Source of the DNA: Adiantum capillus-veneris
Taxonomy: Eukaryota; Streptophyta; Polypodiopsida; Polypodiales; Pteridaceae
DNA length: 64,000 bases
NCBI GenBank assembly: GCA_014529385.2
Contig: CM043970.1
Span: 63,842,996 to 63,906,995 of the forward strand
Reading direction: 5' to 3'
Shown: in pieces, positions 45,770 to 57,700 of the stretch
Layout: each line of letters begins with the position of its first letter
Numbering within the stretch: the stretch's first letter is position 1
The notes under the pieces: generated by a model
Database searches by the model: none
Seen by the model: only the letters and a program-made list of their open reading frames with translations
What the model was told of the DNA's origin: nothing
Translations under genes and position numbers: made by a program

Positions 45770-46782
45770 ATCGCCCTGCACTAAGCCCAAGAGGCACTTT
45801 GTGCTTCTCCTATGAGTTGTTTGTAGTAGGAAAGAAGAGGAAGAGGAAGAGGAATGAGTTATTTTTCTGCAAGTTGTTAATTTCTGTATTGTCTGCAAGT
45901 TCTGTGATTTCTGCATAATGTTGTGTTTTCTGTTTGCACACAGTCTTTGTACAATTAGTAGTCGTTAGCTTGTTCGCAGTGAATGAATAAGTAGGTAGGC
46001 AGTTAGCAATTTCTGTTTGCACACAGTCTGTACACAGTTTTCTGTCAAGGTTTGCCTGCACACAGTCTTTGCACAGGAAGGTAGTGAGAGAGGAAGTAGG
46101 TGGACAGTTAGCCCACTGTCAGTAAGCAGGTATATTAGTTAGTGGTTAGCAGCACTGTTAGTAAGTAGATAAGGTAGTGAGCTGTCTGTGAGCTGTTGAC
46201 AGAGAGGTTAGGCAGGTGTTGACAGTGTGTGTGGCCAAGAAAGGGTCACCTAAACCGCGCGCGGTCGTCGCCTTTAAAATATATATATATATATATATAT
46301 ATATTTAAGCGTGAGTGACTGGGGGGCTACACTAAAATTTTGATCGGGATCGGGATCATTTCCCCAAGCCCAAGCCTCAGTCCTCAGTCTTAAAATGTAT
46401 ACTAGACTCACTCTTATATATATACCCTACCCCCTCAAGAGGGAATGAGAGCATGTGGGGCAAGTCCTCCACTCTCCTCCCTTCTCTTCCCACTTGCACC
46501 ATTAGACTTTCTAATTTGGGCATAGTTCCCTACTAGAAATTGACGGTTTTAGGGATTCCGAGGGCATAAAGTGACCAAACAGAGGGCTGTAAAGCACGGC
46601 ACGTCCCTCTGACCGAGACGCTCGTTTTGAGCTATCATACGTTCTATTCTATAGCTGGGTCAGAAAAAAAGGACCAAAAAATAAATAAAATTAAGAAAAG
46701 ACTTGGGTTGCAAAACATCCAAAAATACTAGGTGAGCAGCCTTCACGGGCACTCACTGACACTTCTAGGGTATCCAAGTCAT
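45770..46782 (+). other. Gypsy T leader (5' UTR)
   Basis: About 1 kb of leader between the primer site and gag, with CACACAGTCTT repeats at about 45935-46075, an (AT)n tract at about 46278-46304 and no gene. A stop at 46729 precedes the gag frame. Confidence 0.6.
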
Positions 46783-48265
46783 ATGAACATACGCTCTGGA
46801 CGAGTGTTAGAGCACGAGCATATTGGTAGTGCCTCCATTTACGTGGGCACCCATTATTCCTCCACCCTAGGTTCTGGACCTTCGGCCGGGACTCAAGGTA
46901 GCGCGACCCAAGATCCTCATATTGCGTCTAGTGATTCTTCCTCTGACTACAAAGTCATGGAGGGGTATCCTACACCAAACCCTAATAGTTCAAGTCAAGA
47001 CATGCATGCCATGGGCCCACGGCCCGGGTCCAACGTGTTTAGCCGCTTAAAAGAGACCCTTAGTAGAGCTACTCGCTCCAAACATGCGGTTAATGAAATA
47101 AATGAAGGGAGTGGGGAGGTAAATTCGTCATTCATGCCTAAAATAGACCCTATGCTTCTTGAGAGTGTGCATGTGAATGTTCCATCCACTGCACCTCCTG
47201 ATCCTTTAGGACTATCTCCCTCTGAGGTTTTACTACCCGATGGTAGGAGTCTTGCCGAAGTACAAGAGATCGAACGCTATATGCAAGCAACAAGGGAGAG
47301 GAAAATTGAGAACCTACGAAGGCTAGAACAAATTCGAGCCTTGAAAGCAAAGGCTCCTATGACAACAATCATGCCAGCCAAGCAACCGAGTGCTCCCAAG
47401 GTAGCAGTCACGGAGGGGCAAGCAATGGGGAGCAATAATGCTTCCACTTCGAGGGAAACCTCCAGCACGCCAGGCCTAGATGGGATATTCCTAAATGAAA
47501 ATTGGGAGTATGACCTACAAGCAGAAGCTTTAACTGATCGGTACACAGGACACACCTATCATGTGGGTTGGTTAGATGTTCTACAATCCACATCGGGTGC
47601 TACTAGCATAGATGAGCAACAACAGAAAGTTTGTGATGTCCTCCATAGGATTGTCGAGTTAGAAAGACAGAACACAGGGATCAACATGCCTTCAACAGGC
47701 CTAATGAGATTCTTGGATACGAGAAAGGCCAACCAACCAACCCTATCACAAATGGAGACTCCCTCAGTGAGCCCCATTGATCCTCCATATGTTGTTTCGC
47801 CAGAAGCCTCAGTACAATCTGAGCCCACAAGTGGCAGCTTTACCTTCCCAGATCTAGCTCATCTTTCTCTTAATGAAACTACGGCTACCATGCATATCCC
47901 AGTGGTGAGCATGATAAGAAGTACACCATGGAGTTCATTTGTTAACACTGCGCCGATGCCTAGTAGCACAGTGCCCCCAACTATACCTACATGTATGTAT
48001 CAATCATGTGCACCTGTCATACCTCAGCCTCATGTAGCTCCTACACCTCCGATTATTCCAAGAGCTTACAATCCACAATGGCATTATCCAAGCTCTTATA
48101 CAAGTGGAGCCATGCCATTTAATAATAACATGCCAGATCAGGCACCCCCTATGCCTAGGGCCACGCCTGTAAACTTTGGACCACCGTCTGGTACACCACC
48201 ATACGAAATATGGGACCCAAGAGCCGCGCGTATGCCAAGGCCAAGGCCAACTCCCATCTCACATG
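46783..48265 (+). pseudogene. Gypsy T gag, N-terminal part
   Basis: The frame is open from 46732 (GTG); the first ATG is 46783 (MNIRSGRVLEHEH). The roughly 494 residues are low-complexity and Pro/Ser-rich, with a Glu/Arg-rich helical stretch (AEVQEIERYMQATRERKIEN), as in the N-terminal region of Tat-type gag. At 48265 Gypsy G is inserted after ...PTPISH. The frame resumes at 54438 (VVPGAHTPIIPAQ), so the break is purely insertional here. Confidence 0.75.
48261..48265. repeat. Target-site duplication ACATG, left
   Basis: ACATG at 48261-48265 and again at 54433-54437 flanks Gypsy G; 5 bp is the usual LTR-element duplication. Confidence 0.94.
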
Positions 48266-48407
48266 TGTAAGCACCAAGGGACTGCCATGCCTGGTCCATC
48301 CGCCCAGCCTCCCTTTAATAGGCTCCTAGCCCCTTTCGGACCCCTTCCCACTGGCAGTCGGCCCTTGGCCGAGTCCGTGACCCCTTGGTTTGGCCCTTGG
48401 CCTGACA
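48266..48407 (-). repeat. Gypsy G 3' LTR (142 bp)
   Basis: Plus-strand TGTAAGCACCAAGG...GGCCTGACA. It pairs with 54291-54432. On the element strand the LTR starts TGTCAGGCC and ends TTGGTGCTTACA. Confidence 0.94.
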
Positions 48408-48425
48408 TTACTCCTCCCTTGGAGA
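48408..48425 (-). promoter_or_regulatory. Gypsy G polypurine tract overlapping the pol stop
   Basis: On the minus strand CCAAGGGAGGAGTAA abuts the LTR. The TAA stop of the polyprotein is the last three bases before the LTR. Confidence 0.75.
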
Positions 48426-51200
48426 AGCGTTTTCGTCCTCGAAAACAAAAGTGGGGAATTTCTTCTTAAGAACACTTATGTTTTCCCAAGTGGCACCCTC
48501 TTCAGGGTGATCTTTCCACTTGACTATGTACATGATGATGATTACGGAGTTCATGAAAATCTAAAATGCGTTCAGGTTCATGCGGTTGAGTGGGAGGTTC
48601 AGTGAAATCAACCAATATCAACTGGCCGATAACATTGTCGTCCCCATGCAAGCGTTTACGTAAACGGCTTACATGAAATACCGGATGGACACGCGAGTGC
48701 GCAGGTAACTCAAGTTTGTAGGCCCTATCACCAACTCGCTTGAGTATCTTGAATGGCCCGCAATAACGGGGAGATAATTTGCGTGTCGATCCAGTCTTCA
48801 GAGTTTCTGAATGCTCTGGCACACGCAAAAATACCTATTCACCTTCCGTGAAGGTAACTTGCCGACGTTTCTCATCAGCATACTTCTTATACAGATCCTA
48901 TGCTTGTCGAACATTTTGACGAGCAAGTCTCAACATTTCCATATGATCCTGGAGAAACTCCTTGACCTGTTGGAGCTTCTCAGTTGCCAACCCCACCGTC
49001 ACTGGTGATCTAGGTTGAAAACCATACATAAGCATGAATGGACTAAAACCAGTTGTAACATGCTTAGCACTATTATATGCAAACTCAAGAATAGGAAGAT
49101 AATCTTCCCAATCTGATTGCTTCTTGCTAACGTATGCTCGTAGCATATCCTCTAGCACTTGGTTGACTCGTTCCGTCTGATCATCTGTTTCAGGGTTATC
49201 AGCCGTACTTAAATTAAGTTGTGTACCCAATCGTTTAAAAACAGCCCTCCAAAAATGACTGTTAAACTTGGGATCATGATCACTCACAATGTTACTTGGC
49301 AATCCATACAACCGGTAAAGATTGTCCACAAATAACTTAGCTAATTCTGGAGCCTTAATGGTTGACTTGGTTGGAATAAACCGACAAAGTTTAGTCAACC
49401 GGTCTACGACCACCCATACCGAGTCATGTCCTCGAATAGTGGTTGGTAAACCCACAATAAAATCCATGGAGATACTTTCCCATTTACCGTTGGGAATCTC
49501 TAAAGGATGTAAGAGTCCTCCTGCTTTCAGGCGCTCTGCTTTATTAACTTGACATTTTTGGCAATGCAAGACATAGTCTTGAACATACCCATGCAAACCT
49601 GGCCAGTAAAACTGTCGTCTTACGAGTGCATAAGTTTTCTTAATTCCCGGGTGCCCTGCACTTGGACTATCGTGACATTCATAAAGAATTTGACGCCGAA
49701 TGTCCGCGTCCGTCGGTACACACACTCTCCCCTTGTGGAGTAGGTACCCATCATCTATGGAAAAATTCTTCCATCTCTGCAGTTCATCACTCGAAAGAGG
49801 AGAACTGGGTGTGGAGGAAACAAAACCACTACCAACATTGGAGTGAGAAGGATCCCTCTTTCTAACATAGCTCCACACCTTGGAGTATGCAGTATCATGC
49901 TCGCACTTACCTTTGAGAGATTCCAAAAACTCACTCCGCAATTCCGTGAAAAGGAGAGAGTTGATCTCTGGCATTCGGCTGAGAGCATCAGCCACTACAT
50001 TGTACCGCCCTTTACGATATCGTAGCTTGGCGTCATACTCCTGAAGAATCTCAGCCCACCTGGCCTTGCGACCCTTCAAATCACTTTGTTGTGTAAACCA
50101 CTTGATACTTTCATGGTCAAACACAATCTCGAACTGTGCACCATACAAATAATGTCGCCATGTCTTTAAAGCAGACACTGTTGCATAGAGCTCTCGTTCA
50201 TAAGCAGAGTAATTATGCTGTGCTGAATCCATCTTCTTGCTTTCAAATGCAATTGGCCTTCCCTCCTGTAGAAGAACTGCTCCAATCGCACGATTACTAG
50301 CATCCGTTTCCAAAACGAATGGCTTTAAGGGATCCACAATAGCCAAAACAGGAGCTGTGGCTAATGTGTCTTTAAGTTTGTCAAAACTTTGCTGTTGTTC
50401 TAATCCCCACTGAAAAGTCTTGCCCTTGGCTTTCAGCTGATCTGTCATGGGAACAACAATATGGGCATAGTTTTTAACAAATCGTTGATAAAAACCTGCA
50501 AAGCCTAAAAAAATCTGGAGCTCTTCCAAATTTTTGGGAGAGGGCCACCTCCGAATGGCATCCACCTTGGATTGATCCATGTGTAACCCTGCAGCCGAAA
50601 TAACATGCCCCAAGTAGTGAATTTCCTCCTTGAGGAAAGCACATTTGGATTCCTTGGCATATAACTGATTTTGGCGTAATAAATGAAACACTTGTTTCAA
50701 ATGTACTAAGTGCTCTTCCTCAGATGCACTATATACAAGAATGTCATCGAGGAAAACGATAACAAACTTTTCCAAGTATGGTCTCAAGACACTATCCATG
50801 AGTGTCATGAACGTAGCTGGAGCATTGGTTAACCCAAAGAGCATTACCAAAAACTCATAATGTCCAAACCTTGTTCGGAACGCTGTTTTGGGTATATCTG
50901 CAAGCATGATGCGTACTTGATGATACCTAGATCTTAAATCAATCTTTGAAAATATACGAGCGTGGGTGAGCTTATCAAACAGCTCATCTACTTGTGGCAA
51001 TGGGTACTTGTTCTTAACAGTAACTGCATTTAATCCATGGTAATCTACGCACATGCGCATACTACCGTCTTTTTTCTTCACCAAGAGAATCGGAGAGGCC
51101 CATGGTGAAGAACTTGGTTGAATAAACCCTCTACTGAGATAGTCAGCAAGCTAACGTTCCACCTCAGTAGCCTCCGAATGACTCATTCGGTAAGGCGGTT
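48408..51200 (-). pseudogene. Gypsy G RT, RNase H, integrase and chromodomain
   Basis: Starting left of 51200: a TAG near 51153 interrupts the RT N-terminus (VER[15 protein letters not shown]). RT then runs from 51084, with [20 protein letters not shown] and the active site [13 protein letters not shown]. RNase H follows ([17 protein letters not shown]). The integrase has its HHCC finger ([14 protein letters not shown] ... CQKCQ) and D-D-E residues ([26 protein letters not shown]) to 48898. After a stop, the C-terminal domain continues at 48828 ([20 protein letters not shown]). Past a frameshift near 48520, a chromodomain piece follows ([15 protein letters not shown]), ending in TAA at 48408. 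The chromodomain assigns the element to the chromoviruses. The enzyme motifs are intact but the frame is not. Confidence 0.9.
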
Positions 51201-51211
51201 TACTCACTGGC

Positions 51212-52350
51212 TTACTGCCTGCAACCACGTCTAACAGAACGTGTCGGCGGTAGCCCTGGTGGCAAATCATCTGGGAACACATCCTTGAATTTCCTTAAAA
51301 GTTCCTTCAATTCATTAGCAACATTTGCTTGTTTTGAATTAGTAGACATAGCTGGAAGAGGAGAGAGAGAAGAATGCAGCGTTGAGGAAGTTTGATGCAA
51401 AACTTTAGCATCATTAAAAACATCATCCACATTGGAAATAAAATGGCACAGTGAGTAACACAAAAAGTGTTCTTCTATTGCATCATCAGAAGCGAGCTTC
51501 ATAAGCTCAGCTGTACAAATAAGTGGTGAGGAAGGTACATCCTTCTCCCCCAACAGTAGCACGTGCACCCCATTGGATTCGAACATTAGACTATTATGCT
51601 CATAGCTACGTCTAAGGGATGATCCTAAACTATGCAACCATTCACGACTAAGAACCACATCCGCCCTCTCCATATTCATGACTTGGAAATCCAAAGAGGT
51701 ATGATATCCTTGAATTTCCAGAGGTACATCTTTAACCTGAGTTTCCCATATCTCAACATCATGGCCGTTAATCATTGCTACCTTGTAGCGATGGGAACTC
51801 GGGGTTTGGGGCAATTTGAGTCGTTTCACCAATTTATAATTGATGAAATTGTGCGATGCACCGTCGTCTACCAAGATCCGCACCCTGTGCCCTTGGATAG
51901 ATCCATGCATACGCACCAACTCATGTGGTCCGAAAGTCTGCTTCCACATGGAGGCCGTGATACAACACTCATGCACCGCCTCGGTGTGTGTTACTTCCAC
52001 ATTAGAAAACTGGGAAGAGGACTCAAGAGGTAAAAGCTGCACCATGTGTACTGCTTTTTCCTTCCCCTTGTCTTGAGCAGCAGATTTCCCCTTGGGACAA
52101 TCCTTTTTGCTATTTCCAGTTCCCAAACATTTAAAGCACAACTTTTCTTTTTTTTTGGCTTTCTCACACTCTTTTCGTTGAGAGAGGACCTCTAGACCCC
52201 TTGGGCTTTTTTTGGAGGTCTCTGATGCAGTAGAGACATTTTTTCTTATATGATGCACATGTTGTAGACGTGTTAAAACAGGTGTAGTGTGCCGTGCACA
52301 TGCGAACTATGCAATGCCCGATCATCAGGATCATCATGGATGTGAATTGC
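51212..52350 (-). pseudogene. Gypsy G gag C-terminus and protease
   Basis: The zinc knuckle reads CFKCLGTGNSKKDC near 52130-52090, with Asn in place of the His of CX2CX4HX4C. The aspartic protease has ILVDDGASHNFINYKLV near 51870-51820 (DDG instead of the usual D-S/T-G) and VVLSREWLHSLG as its flap and C-terminal lobe. The frame shifts near 51240, after LPPGLPPTR. Both metal and protease sites are thus altered. Confidence 0.82.
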
Positions 52351-52716
52351 ACTATTGCGTCCTCAAGTGTTTGTGGATCCTGGGTTTTAACGTGCTCTCA
52401 AGCTCAGGAGTTAACCCACGGATGAACCCACGCACCTGCTGAAAGGTATCCATCACTTCCAGCTTGAGGATCACATCCCGATAATGGGAAATATATTCCA
52501 ATAATGTTTTATGCTGGCGCATAGAACATTCGTACTATTGCGTCCTCAAGTGTTTGTGGATCCTGGGTTTTAACGTGCTTCTCAAGCTCAGGAGTTAACC
52601 CACGGATGAACCCACGCACCTGCTGAAAGGTATCCATCACTTCCAGCTTGAGGATCACATCCCGATAATGGGAAATATATTCCAATAATGTTTTATGCTG
52701 CGCATAGAACATTCGT
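52351..52716 (-). repeat. 183-bp tandem duplication in Gypsy G gag
   Basis: 52351-52533 and 52534-52716 are two copies beginning ACTATTGCGTCCTCAAGTG, differing by a few 1-2-bp indels. Each encodes the gag segment HYRDVILKLEVMDTFQQVRG. The unit equals 61 codons; small indels break the frame in one copy. Confidence 0.88.
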
Positions 52717-53391
52717 CCCAGGCGGTCCAATTTCTATCCTTCTCATTGGTATTGGTAGGTTAAATTCCTTCCTGAAGACAGTCTCAAAGCTGCCCAAGTC
52801 TGTGGTAGCATGCCCTTCTGCTTGAAGACATCCACCATTTGTAGGCCTGCCGTCCAAAGTCAGACTTGTCTGCAGCGCCTTGGCTGCATCCGGGTACGTC
52901 CTAAGGTCATGAATACCATCCCACTTACTGAGAAAAATATTCACGATGTCCTTGTTTCGCTCACTTCTCTTCTCCCCGAAAAATTGGTGGCTTTGTATTT
53001 TCAACAAATCGTCCACCTCTTTTTGGGTCAGAGAGTGCAGCGGTCCCGGAGGAGGGCCTTGCCACAGCAGCCGGCCCTTGGCCTGGTGTGGAGCCGTGCT
53101 CCTAATTGGCTGACTAGCAGGGACCTGTGCCTGCTACCGCATATGCAACTTAATCAAATCGGATAATGCTGTGACATTCTGATTTAATTGTGCAAAATTT
53201 GTTTCAAGCACAGTCATGCGTGTTTGCAATGCACGGAAATCTTGCATGTCCAGCAACTCATACGCATCGTCTGTTGCCATTGGGGCACGATTACTCTCCG
53301 TGAGAGGAACCGTCCGCGTGGCATCGACAGACGAAACGGGTGCGGACTGCTCAAAATCAAATGCATGATGCATATCTATGTCCGAATCCAT
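52351..53391 (-). pseudogene. Gypsy G gag, N-terminal part
   Basis: The likely start is MDSDIDMHHAFDFEQ, ATG at 53391-53389. A heptad-like stretch (MQDFRALQTRMTVLETNFAQ) suggests a short coiled coil. A stop near 53134, then DLLKIQSHQFFGEK and VNIFLSKWDG to about 52740. A frame change leads to RMFYAQHKTLLEYISHYRD. The body is typical retrotransposon gag and ends in the tandem duplication. Confidence 0.72.
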
Positions 53392-54278
53392 GCTGTGGAC
53401 GTACTGTGCGAGAAAAGAAAGGAGAATACCTGAATTCCAACGAGCTCGTAGCCGTATGCGATAAGGAACCGTATAATTACGTCTTTGAGAAGAAAGAACG
53501 CCGACTTCGAAAGCGTAGTTCAATCCGTGACCACTACCAGCTTGACAACAACGAGCAAAACTGCAGTGGATGATTCACTCGAAAGCACGGAGAAAATTCA
53601 AGGTGCTAATAGTCTGGTTTGCGTCGTATGGAATACACCAAATAAACTTGAAAGTTACCGACAATTGGGGCAGCCGATGAGGAAGTTGAAAACACAACTC
53701 AATGGATAGTCACTGCCGAGTTGGCTTGCATCGTATGCAACCACCAAATCGGTTGAAGGTTGATGACCAATTTGCACTTTGTCGAAACTTCAAAATCTGG
53801 TTTGCAGCAGGTGTGGAATGCAAAAGTTGCAAGAAGCTACCACCGGTGTGTGTTGTGTATGCCCACCGATGAAAAGAGGGCTTCGAAAGAAGGCAGCCGG
53901 CCGTGCCGGTCCGTGACCCCGTGGGCAAAGGCTCTTCACTGAGTCCTAGGGTGACTCAAGTGAAGAGAGATTTTTTTTTTTTGACGAATTCTGTCTGCAA
54001 CAGAAAGCGGCTCACTGCGCGATGACGAAGGAGATGCAAGCTCGCGATGCAGCAGGTTTTTGGGGCCGGGCCAAGCACGAGATGTTTCTGAAATCTCCTT
54101 GCAATCCAACTGAGCCTAAGCGTGTGCAATTTGACGCAGGTCGACGGGAGGTCGCCTTCCCCGCTTGGAGGTTCTGCCCACACCCTAGCTCTTCGGCTTC
54201 GGCTTCTTTCCCCTCCACTAGAGATTGCATGCAACATGCATCCCAAAAAACGTGCCTCAGTCCCAAAATAGCCTGAAG
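53392..54278 (-). other. Gypsy G leader (5' UTR)
   Basis: About 0.9 kb between the primer site and gag. It contains loose repeats of GTTTGC(A/G)TCGTATG and a T/A run at about 53970. Open frames on either strand have no recognisable protein character. Confidence 0.6.
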
Positions 54279-54290
54279 CTCTGATACCAG
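54279..54290 (-). promoter_or_regulatory. Gypsy G primer-binding site (tRNA-iMet)
   Basis: On the minus strand TGGTATCAGAGC follows the 5' LTR end (GCTTACA, then C). Confidence 0.9.
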
Positions 54291-54432
54291 TGTAAGCACC
54301 AAGGGACTGCCATGCCTGGTCCATCCGCCCAGCCTCCCTTTAATAGGCTCCTAGCACCTTTCGAACCCCTTCCCACTGGCAACCGGCCCTTGGCCAAGTC
54401 TGTGACCCCTTGGTTTGGCCCTTGGCCTGACA
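54291..54432 (-). repeat. Gypsy G 5' LTR (142 bp)
   Basis: Direct repeat of 48266-48407, with 6 differences in 142 positions by eye. Confidence 0.94.
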
Positions 54433-54437
54433 ACATG
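54433..54437. repeat. Target-site duplication ACATG, right
   Basis: Matches 48261-48265. The gag frame of Gypsy T is continuous once Gypsy G and one ACATG are removed. Confidence 0.94.
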
Positions 54438-55983
54438 TGGTTCCAGGAGCACATACACCCATTATACCTGCTCAAATAGGAGATTTGGCAGCATTTTCTC
54501 AAACTATCGGTCGCTCTATTGCGGAAAACATGCGTAGTGCACCTGATAGAGAGCGTAGGAGCAAGGCAGTTCAAGTAGCTAAGCTCACACAGAAATTCAG
54601 TGGAGACGGAGATGCTAGAAATCATATGGAAGTCTTTGAACATGTGTGCGATTCCTTGGAAGAGCACAATGAGCTACATAAGTGTAAGGCTTTGAGTTTG
54701 ACCCTAAGCGGAAAGACTGGAGATTGGTATAGAACCTTAAGAGTAGAAGAGAAAACGATCTACTCTACTCTTAGGAGACTGTTCTTAAAAGAATACATAT
54801 GAGAGGGAGTACTTTGGGGTGTAGCCTCTCAGCTCCAGAAAGCCCAAAGAGAAGAAGGTGAATCCGTGAGAGACTTCATTAGTCGCTTAAAGAATTTGAA
54901 TTCTCGATGCAATCCAAACGAGCGATTCAACAACAACCAATTGCTCGATAGATTCATTAGGAGACTACGACATGAAAGTATCTATAATGGCCTACTCATT
55001 AGAGATATCACTACTTGGGAAGCAGTCACCATGAATGCAATCCAATTGGAGGATAATTTAATGATTGCAAGAGAAAGAGTGTCCGCCGAGCCGAAGTCTA
55101 GTAGCTCGCAAGCGTCAGGGCAAGAGCCAATGAAGATAAAGCCAATCGTGAAAGAGGAAACGATATCTGAGATGACTTTGGTAGATCTCACCAAGGCCAT
55201 CCAAGAAAGCCTTAGGGGTAATCGTGCTCCACAAAACATTCATATGTATCCAAGAAGGGAGCAACAATGGTGCTCAATTTGCTTGGGCCCACATACTACG
55301 AGTGAATGCCCTACTTTCAGAGTAAAGTTTAACGGGACTTGTAACGCGTGTGGTAGGTATGGCCATCAAGCGAAGGATTGCCTAATGCTTAAACGCATCA
55401 TGGAAAATAGACCGCCTATAGCTTGGGCAGACTCACCTCGAGTTCCTGCATTGATACCTACCCCACCCATGGAGCAACAGTTGCCATTACAGCACATGGT
55501 CCCTAGAACCCAAAATGTGGTCCAAACCACACCGTTGCCACCTCCAGTGCTAGGACCGCAACCCCCTCATCCAAGAGTTACACCTATGAACCAAATAGGT
55601 TGCGAGTCATCTAGTACTTATGTAGATTGCGAAGAGGACATAGACTCTAGTATCACCTATGGAGTCGACATGCTTGAGGAGTGTCCCATGTACTAAATGG
55701 AAGACCATTGGGGACAAATCAAACCGGTGTATCAAGCTACTGCGCTAGCAAGAAGAGGCCAAAACATAATAGTTTTGCCAGGAGACCACCTCTTCAGTGC
55801 TACGAATGTGGTGGACCACATCGAGTAGCTGAGTGCCCCATTAGAATGCAAAAGAATGGATGCACTAATGCAAACAAGTCAAAGGGAGTGCATTGGCAAT
55901 GCCAATACTCACTTGTAATCGTTGTGGCATAGATCATTTGATCGCACAGTGTCCTAACAATCCAAAGCACCGAAAATCACACC
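54438..55983 (+). pseudogene. Gypsy T gag, capsid-like part and four zinc knuckles
   Basis: After VVPGAHTPIIPAQ comes the retrotransposon gag domain (FSGDGDARNHMEVFEHVCDS, SLTLSGKTGDWYRTL, TIYSTLRRLFLKEYI). A TGA at 54800-54802 interrupts it, and the same frame continues (EGVLWGVASQLQKAQREEGE, VRDFISRLKNLNSRC). Zinc knuckles follow: CSICLGPHTTSEC (CX2CX3HX4C, slightly short), CNACGRYGHQAKDC, then after a stop at 55694-55696 and a frame change CYECGGPHRVAEC, and CNRCGIDHLIAQC in a third frame. Four knuckles is more than the one or two usual in gypsy gag. Confidence 0.78.
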
Positions 55984-56115
55984 ATTGAACATAATAGAGA
56001 TTGTTGATGGGACACCACCAACTATAAACAATAGCACCAGTGAATGCACTCACACGGTCGATGCTCCAAAGAAAAATTACATCCTCGAAGAGAGAGATGC
56101 TGCATCCATTGGCCG

Positions 56116-57700
56116 AGCGAGAAAGAAGAAAACATGAAGAAAGAAATCTCTTAATGCTTCTAGCTCAAAACCTAGTTCAAAGACTAACATAGGGACAGGA
56201 GAGGATCCCGTGTATATGAATGACCCTGAGGATGACTCAGATTCGATAGAGACCACGAAGACCAAAACTGTTACTACAAAGGAAAAAGCCAGTGAGGAGG
56301 ATCACGAGAGGGAATTACGACGAACACCAAAAGAGTATTCAAAGTTAAACCACCCAGTTGCGAACCCCCAAGATAAGCCACGAGAGACAAAAAATGAGGA
56401 TTGCAAGAGAAAGATTGGAACCTATCCAAACCCAACAGTGGAAATTGAACGAGTCCAACAACTGAGGGGTTTGGTGGAAGAAACTCAACGAACATTAGAA
56501 CCTGAACCCAAACATATCCAGATGTCGGACACAGTGTTTCCCACACAAGTTCAACCTCACAAGAACTACAGGCCGTTAGCTATACCCAGTATCATTCGGG
56601 AAGAGAGTGAGGGTAGGACATCTGAAAGTGGACACGCACCTTTCCTACTAGAGAGAATGTTTGGTGAGGGAATGCCCGACCCCCTTGAGGAAGTGGAGAT
56701 TCCATCTTCACCATTCTCTTGTCAGGGTCCTACGTCCCACAAGATGCCATTAAATGTTGCCAAATTGATGGATTTCATGTCTTCAGAAGTTAGAACCACC
56801 ATCATGTCCAAACTATATAAATTCCCCGAGCTAGTCTCAGCTCTTCGAGCCTTCCTCAATGGAGAATTACAGGCCGGATTACCACAGTTTGCACATATGA
56901 ACAAACCTGACTCAGTAATGAATGATGAGGAACATTTAGCCCCACCATCTGACCTAGCGGGACATGAATCTGTAATTGAAGTACCCGTTAACAAGTTGGG
57001 GCAATACTTTGAAGGTGATGAATCTAATGCTACTCTACCAATCACTACTAAAGGATTAACTGTAAAGGGGGTCCTTGACGGTGGTGCGGGAGTCAGCATG
57101 GTGACAAAGAGTTGTTGGGAGTCTATGGGGCGACCTCACCTTGAAGCCACAAGCGTAGTGGTAAAAATGGCTAATGGATCTATTGTTACACCTATTGGAA
57201 TGCTTAAGGATTTCAGGATCAAGGTCTTGGGACACAAGGTAAGGCATACTTTCATTGTTATGGATTTTTCCAAGCATCCTATGTCATTTGAGATGATCTT
57301 AGGGCGTCCATTCATGAGGGAAGCAAAAATGGTGCATGACTGGTCCAAAAACCACGTCTACTTACAGTTCCAAGACTTTGTCATTCGAGTTGATCTTTTA
57401 AGTGGTCGAACGCATCCTCTAGGAAATAAATTCATCGTTGATAATCGATCAAACACAACAATTCACTCAGCTCCATTACAGTATTGTTACACGTGTAACG
57501 AAGACACGGATATTGGGGAGAACTCTCCTTATATGGATATCCTACCCGGAATGGTTGAGTCAGACAATGTCGATTGGGTACACCTAGCGGCAACTATAGA
57601 TACATGGGGAGCTAGAGGAACAACCTGGGTAACACCAGATGGGGAAGAGATACCACACATTGCACCAGTAAACATGTTAGGTGTAGCGCATGTCCGATGA
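56116..57700 (+). pseudogene. Gypsy T linker and aspartic protease
   Basis: A TGA at about 56134 and the long open frame from about 56137 show that this frame was once joined to gag. The first 250 residues are charged and Pro-rich. The protease is VLDGGAGVSMVTKSCW with the catalytic aspartate codon at 57077; DGG instead of DTG/DSG is normal for Tat-type elements. MILGRPFMREAKMVHDW is its C-terminal part. The stop TGA at 57698-57700 overlaps the start of pol by 11 nt. Confidence 0.78.

Larger units (their letters stand above)
48266..54432 (-). mobile_element. Gypsy G, 6,167-bp chromovirus nested in Gypsy T
   Basis: A complete-length element with 142-bp LTRs, target duplication ACATG, a tRNA-iMet primer site, a polypurine tract, and gag-pro-RT-RNaseH-integrase with a C-terminal chromodomain, all leftward. 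The LTRs differ at 6 of 142 positions by my count, five of them transitions. Internal stops and frameshifts show that it is now inactive. Confidence 0.93.
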
